A stretch of DNA of 25,900 bases from assembly GCA_002348315.1 (NCBI GenBank), contig DEAW01000249.1, positions 2,660 through 28,559 on the forward strand, given 5' to 3'. Every line of letters begins with the position of its first letter. Position 1 is the first letter of the stretch. Made by a program: the position numbers and the translations under genes. The notes below the pieces were generated by a model, which was not told where the DNA came from, made no database searches, and was given only the letters and a program-made list of their open reading frames with translations. The stretch comes from Planctomycetaceae bacterium UBA2972 (GTDB taxonomy: Bacteria > Planctomycetota > Planctomycetia > Pirellulales > Pirellulaceae). Positions 24,868-25,900 of the stretch are shown here, one piece after another.

Positions 24868-25899
24868 ATGGGTCAGCATGGTCGCAGAATCCTTGTCATG
24901 CCAGAATTAAATAACACTTTAGAGAGACACTCCTTCGAACAAAAGTTCGTGGCGGGGTTTGCTGTGTCTAAATGGCAGGATGTTAGGATTCTAGTAGCGG
25001 TATCTGCAGGTGCAGATAGTGTCGCGCTTTTGCGGGCAATAGTGGCCTTAAGAGAAGCGGATGCAACAGGTGATATTCACGTAATTCATGTTAATCATCG
25101 CTGGCGGGCAGAGGCATCGGATGCTGACCAGCGATTTGTCGAAGGTCTGAGTGAAGAGCTCGGAGTGCCTTGTCATGTGGTCGCGGCAGAAGCAGGAGAT
25201 AAGACCGAAGAGGGAGCACGAGAGCAGCGATACCGGGCCTTTCTGGATCAGGCAAGACAGACCGGCGCCAGATTGGTTTTGACCGCACATACAAAGAACG
25301 ATCAGATAGAGACATTGATTGATCGGATTTTTCGTGGAACAGGGTTAGTTGGATTAAAGGGAATTCCGCGGACTCGCTCCTTAGATCATGGAATCTCATT
25401 GGTGCGTCCGTTACTGGAGTTTGAGCGTGATGAAATTTTGCAATATCTTGCTGAGTTGGATCAGGCATATTGTGAGGATGCAACAAATCAAAGTTTGGAC
25501 TACACACGTAACCGGATCCGAAATGAATTGCTGCCTTTGCTAAAGCAGTCTTATCACGCCGATGCGGATCAGGCTGTGCTGCGATTACGCGAGTTGGCCT
25601 TGGAGTTGTCTGCGTACGTTGCCGGGGATGTGCGAGAGGTACGGGAAGCGGCCGTTTCTGTGAGGTCAGACGGCGGTTTCGTATTGCATTGTGATCGGCT
25701 TACTAACGTCGCTTCGGTTGTGATTCGGGAATTGTTTGTGAAGCTATGGTCGGAAGCCGATTGGCCCAGAAAAGCGATGACGCGTGTTCACTGGCTGCAA
25801 TTAGAATCGCTGGTCAGCAGTGACATACCTGCGGTGATGCTCCCGGGTGAAATCCGCGCAGAAAAAAACGGCGAGCAGCTGACGCTGACTCGCCGTTAA
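24868..25899 (+). CDS. tilS: tRNA(Ile)-lysidine synthase
   Basis: TilS changes cytidine 34 of the CAU-anticodon tRNA-Ile to lysidine using ATP and lysine, so that it reads AUA. The PP-loop is VAVSAGADSVALL (family SGGxDS) near 44-50. VIHVNHRWRAEASDADQRF, EEGAREQRYRAFLDQAR, LTAHTKNDQIETLIDRIFRGTGLVGLKGI and NRIRNELLPLL are typical of the N-terminal catalytic half. The 343-residue product is shorter than E. coli TilS (about 430) and seems to lack most of the C-terminal tRNA-binding region, as in compact TilS proteins. The start is uncertain: 24868 is the longest, and 24898 (MPELNN) is equally possible because neither has a ribosome site. The last codons overlap a terminator hairpin. Confidence 0.93.
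   Translation: MGQHGRRILVMPELNNTLERHSFEQKFVAGFAVSKWQDVRILVAVSAGADSVALLRAIVALREADATGDIHVIHVNHRWRAEASDADQRFVEGLSEELGVPCHVVAAEAGDKTEEGAREQRYRAFLDQARQTGARLVLTAHTKNDQIETLIDRIFRGTGLVGLKGIPRTRSLDHGISLVRPLLEFERDEILQYLAELDQAYCEDATNQSLDYTRNRIRNELLPLLKQSYHADADQAVLRLRELALELSAYVAGDVREVREAAVSVRSDGGFVLHCDRLTNVASVVIRELFVKLWSEADWPRKAMTRVHWLQLESLVSSDIPAVMLPGEIRAEKNGEQLTLTRR
25862..25897 (-). terminator. Intrinsic terminator on the minus strand overlapping the 3' end of tilS
   Basis: AACGGCGAG (25867-25875) pairs perfectly with CTCGCCGTT (25889-25897). Inside, CAGC pairs with GCTG around TGAC, giving a 13-pair stem with one bulged A. On the minus strand the stem is followed by seven T residues (complement of 25862-25868). 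That implies a convergent minus-strand gene lying beyond the window. Plus-strand bases after the stem are not visible past 25900. Confidence 0.7.
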
Positions 25900-25900
25900 T

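Noticed and set aside
1..25900. CRISPR arrays, insertion sequences, prophage or integrase genes
   Set aside because: I saw no regularly spaced repeats, transposase-like frames, long terminal inverted repeats or phage-like genes in the window.

Overview
The window looks like chromosomal DNA of a planctomycete, probably order Planctomycetales. The reasons are a DUF1080 (3-keto-disaccharide hydrolase) protein, a GH10-like protein, large exported proteins of unknown function, an FHA-GAF-PP2C regulator, a SecD-SecF fusion, a TPR protein ending in two RNA polymerase alpha-CTD modules, and many starts without a clear Shine-Dalgarno. The order tgt-yajC-secDF and the rny-ymdB pair are conserved bacterial neighbourhoods. 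A metal-dependent-type KdsA implies KDO, and hence an LPS-bearing Gram-negative envelope. I see no phage, transposon, CRISPR array or resistance island; this is a core-genome region with normal gene density.

Layout. 1-5.8 kb, all plus strand: FHA-GAF-PP2C phosphatase, secreted DUF1080 protein, GH10-fold protein that seems to lack its catalytic glutamates, and kdsA. 5.9-8.7 kb: a large lipoprotein of unknown function convergent with a diacylglycerol/sphingosine-kinase-like gene. 8.7-10.7 kb: a 540-base spacer holding a sigma54-like promoter and a well-folded candidate small RNA with its own terminator, then a tRNA-Thr(CGU) with a good promoter, then the TPR/double alpha-CTD gene. 10.7-16.2 kb: tgt, yajC and a single-chain secDF, with a hairpin leader before yajC. 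16.2-18.0 kb, minus strand: a LysM protein and an exported alpha/beta-hydrolase with Asp at the nucleophile position. 18.5-21.6 kb: a vWA membrane protein, a DUF2752 membrane protein and a lipoprotein. 21.7-24.2 kb, minus strand: RNase Y then YmdB-type phosphodiesterase, closed by an intrinsic terminator. 24.9-25.9 kb: tilS, whose last codons contain a terminator hairpin facing the opposite strand.

Several genes act on RNA: tRNA-Thr, tgt (queuosine), tilS (lysidine), rny and ymdB (mRNA decay). Others serve the envelope: kdsA, yajC/secDF, the LysM protein and the lipoproteins. The most unusual objects are the candidate small RNA at about 8967-9130 and the TPR-alphaCTD-alphaCTD protein encoded shortly after it. 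All calls come from reading the sequence by eye; no database search or folding program was run.
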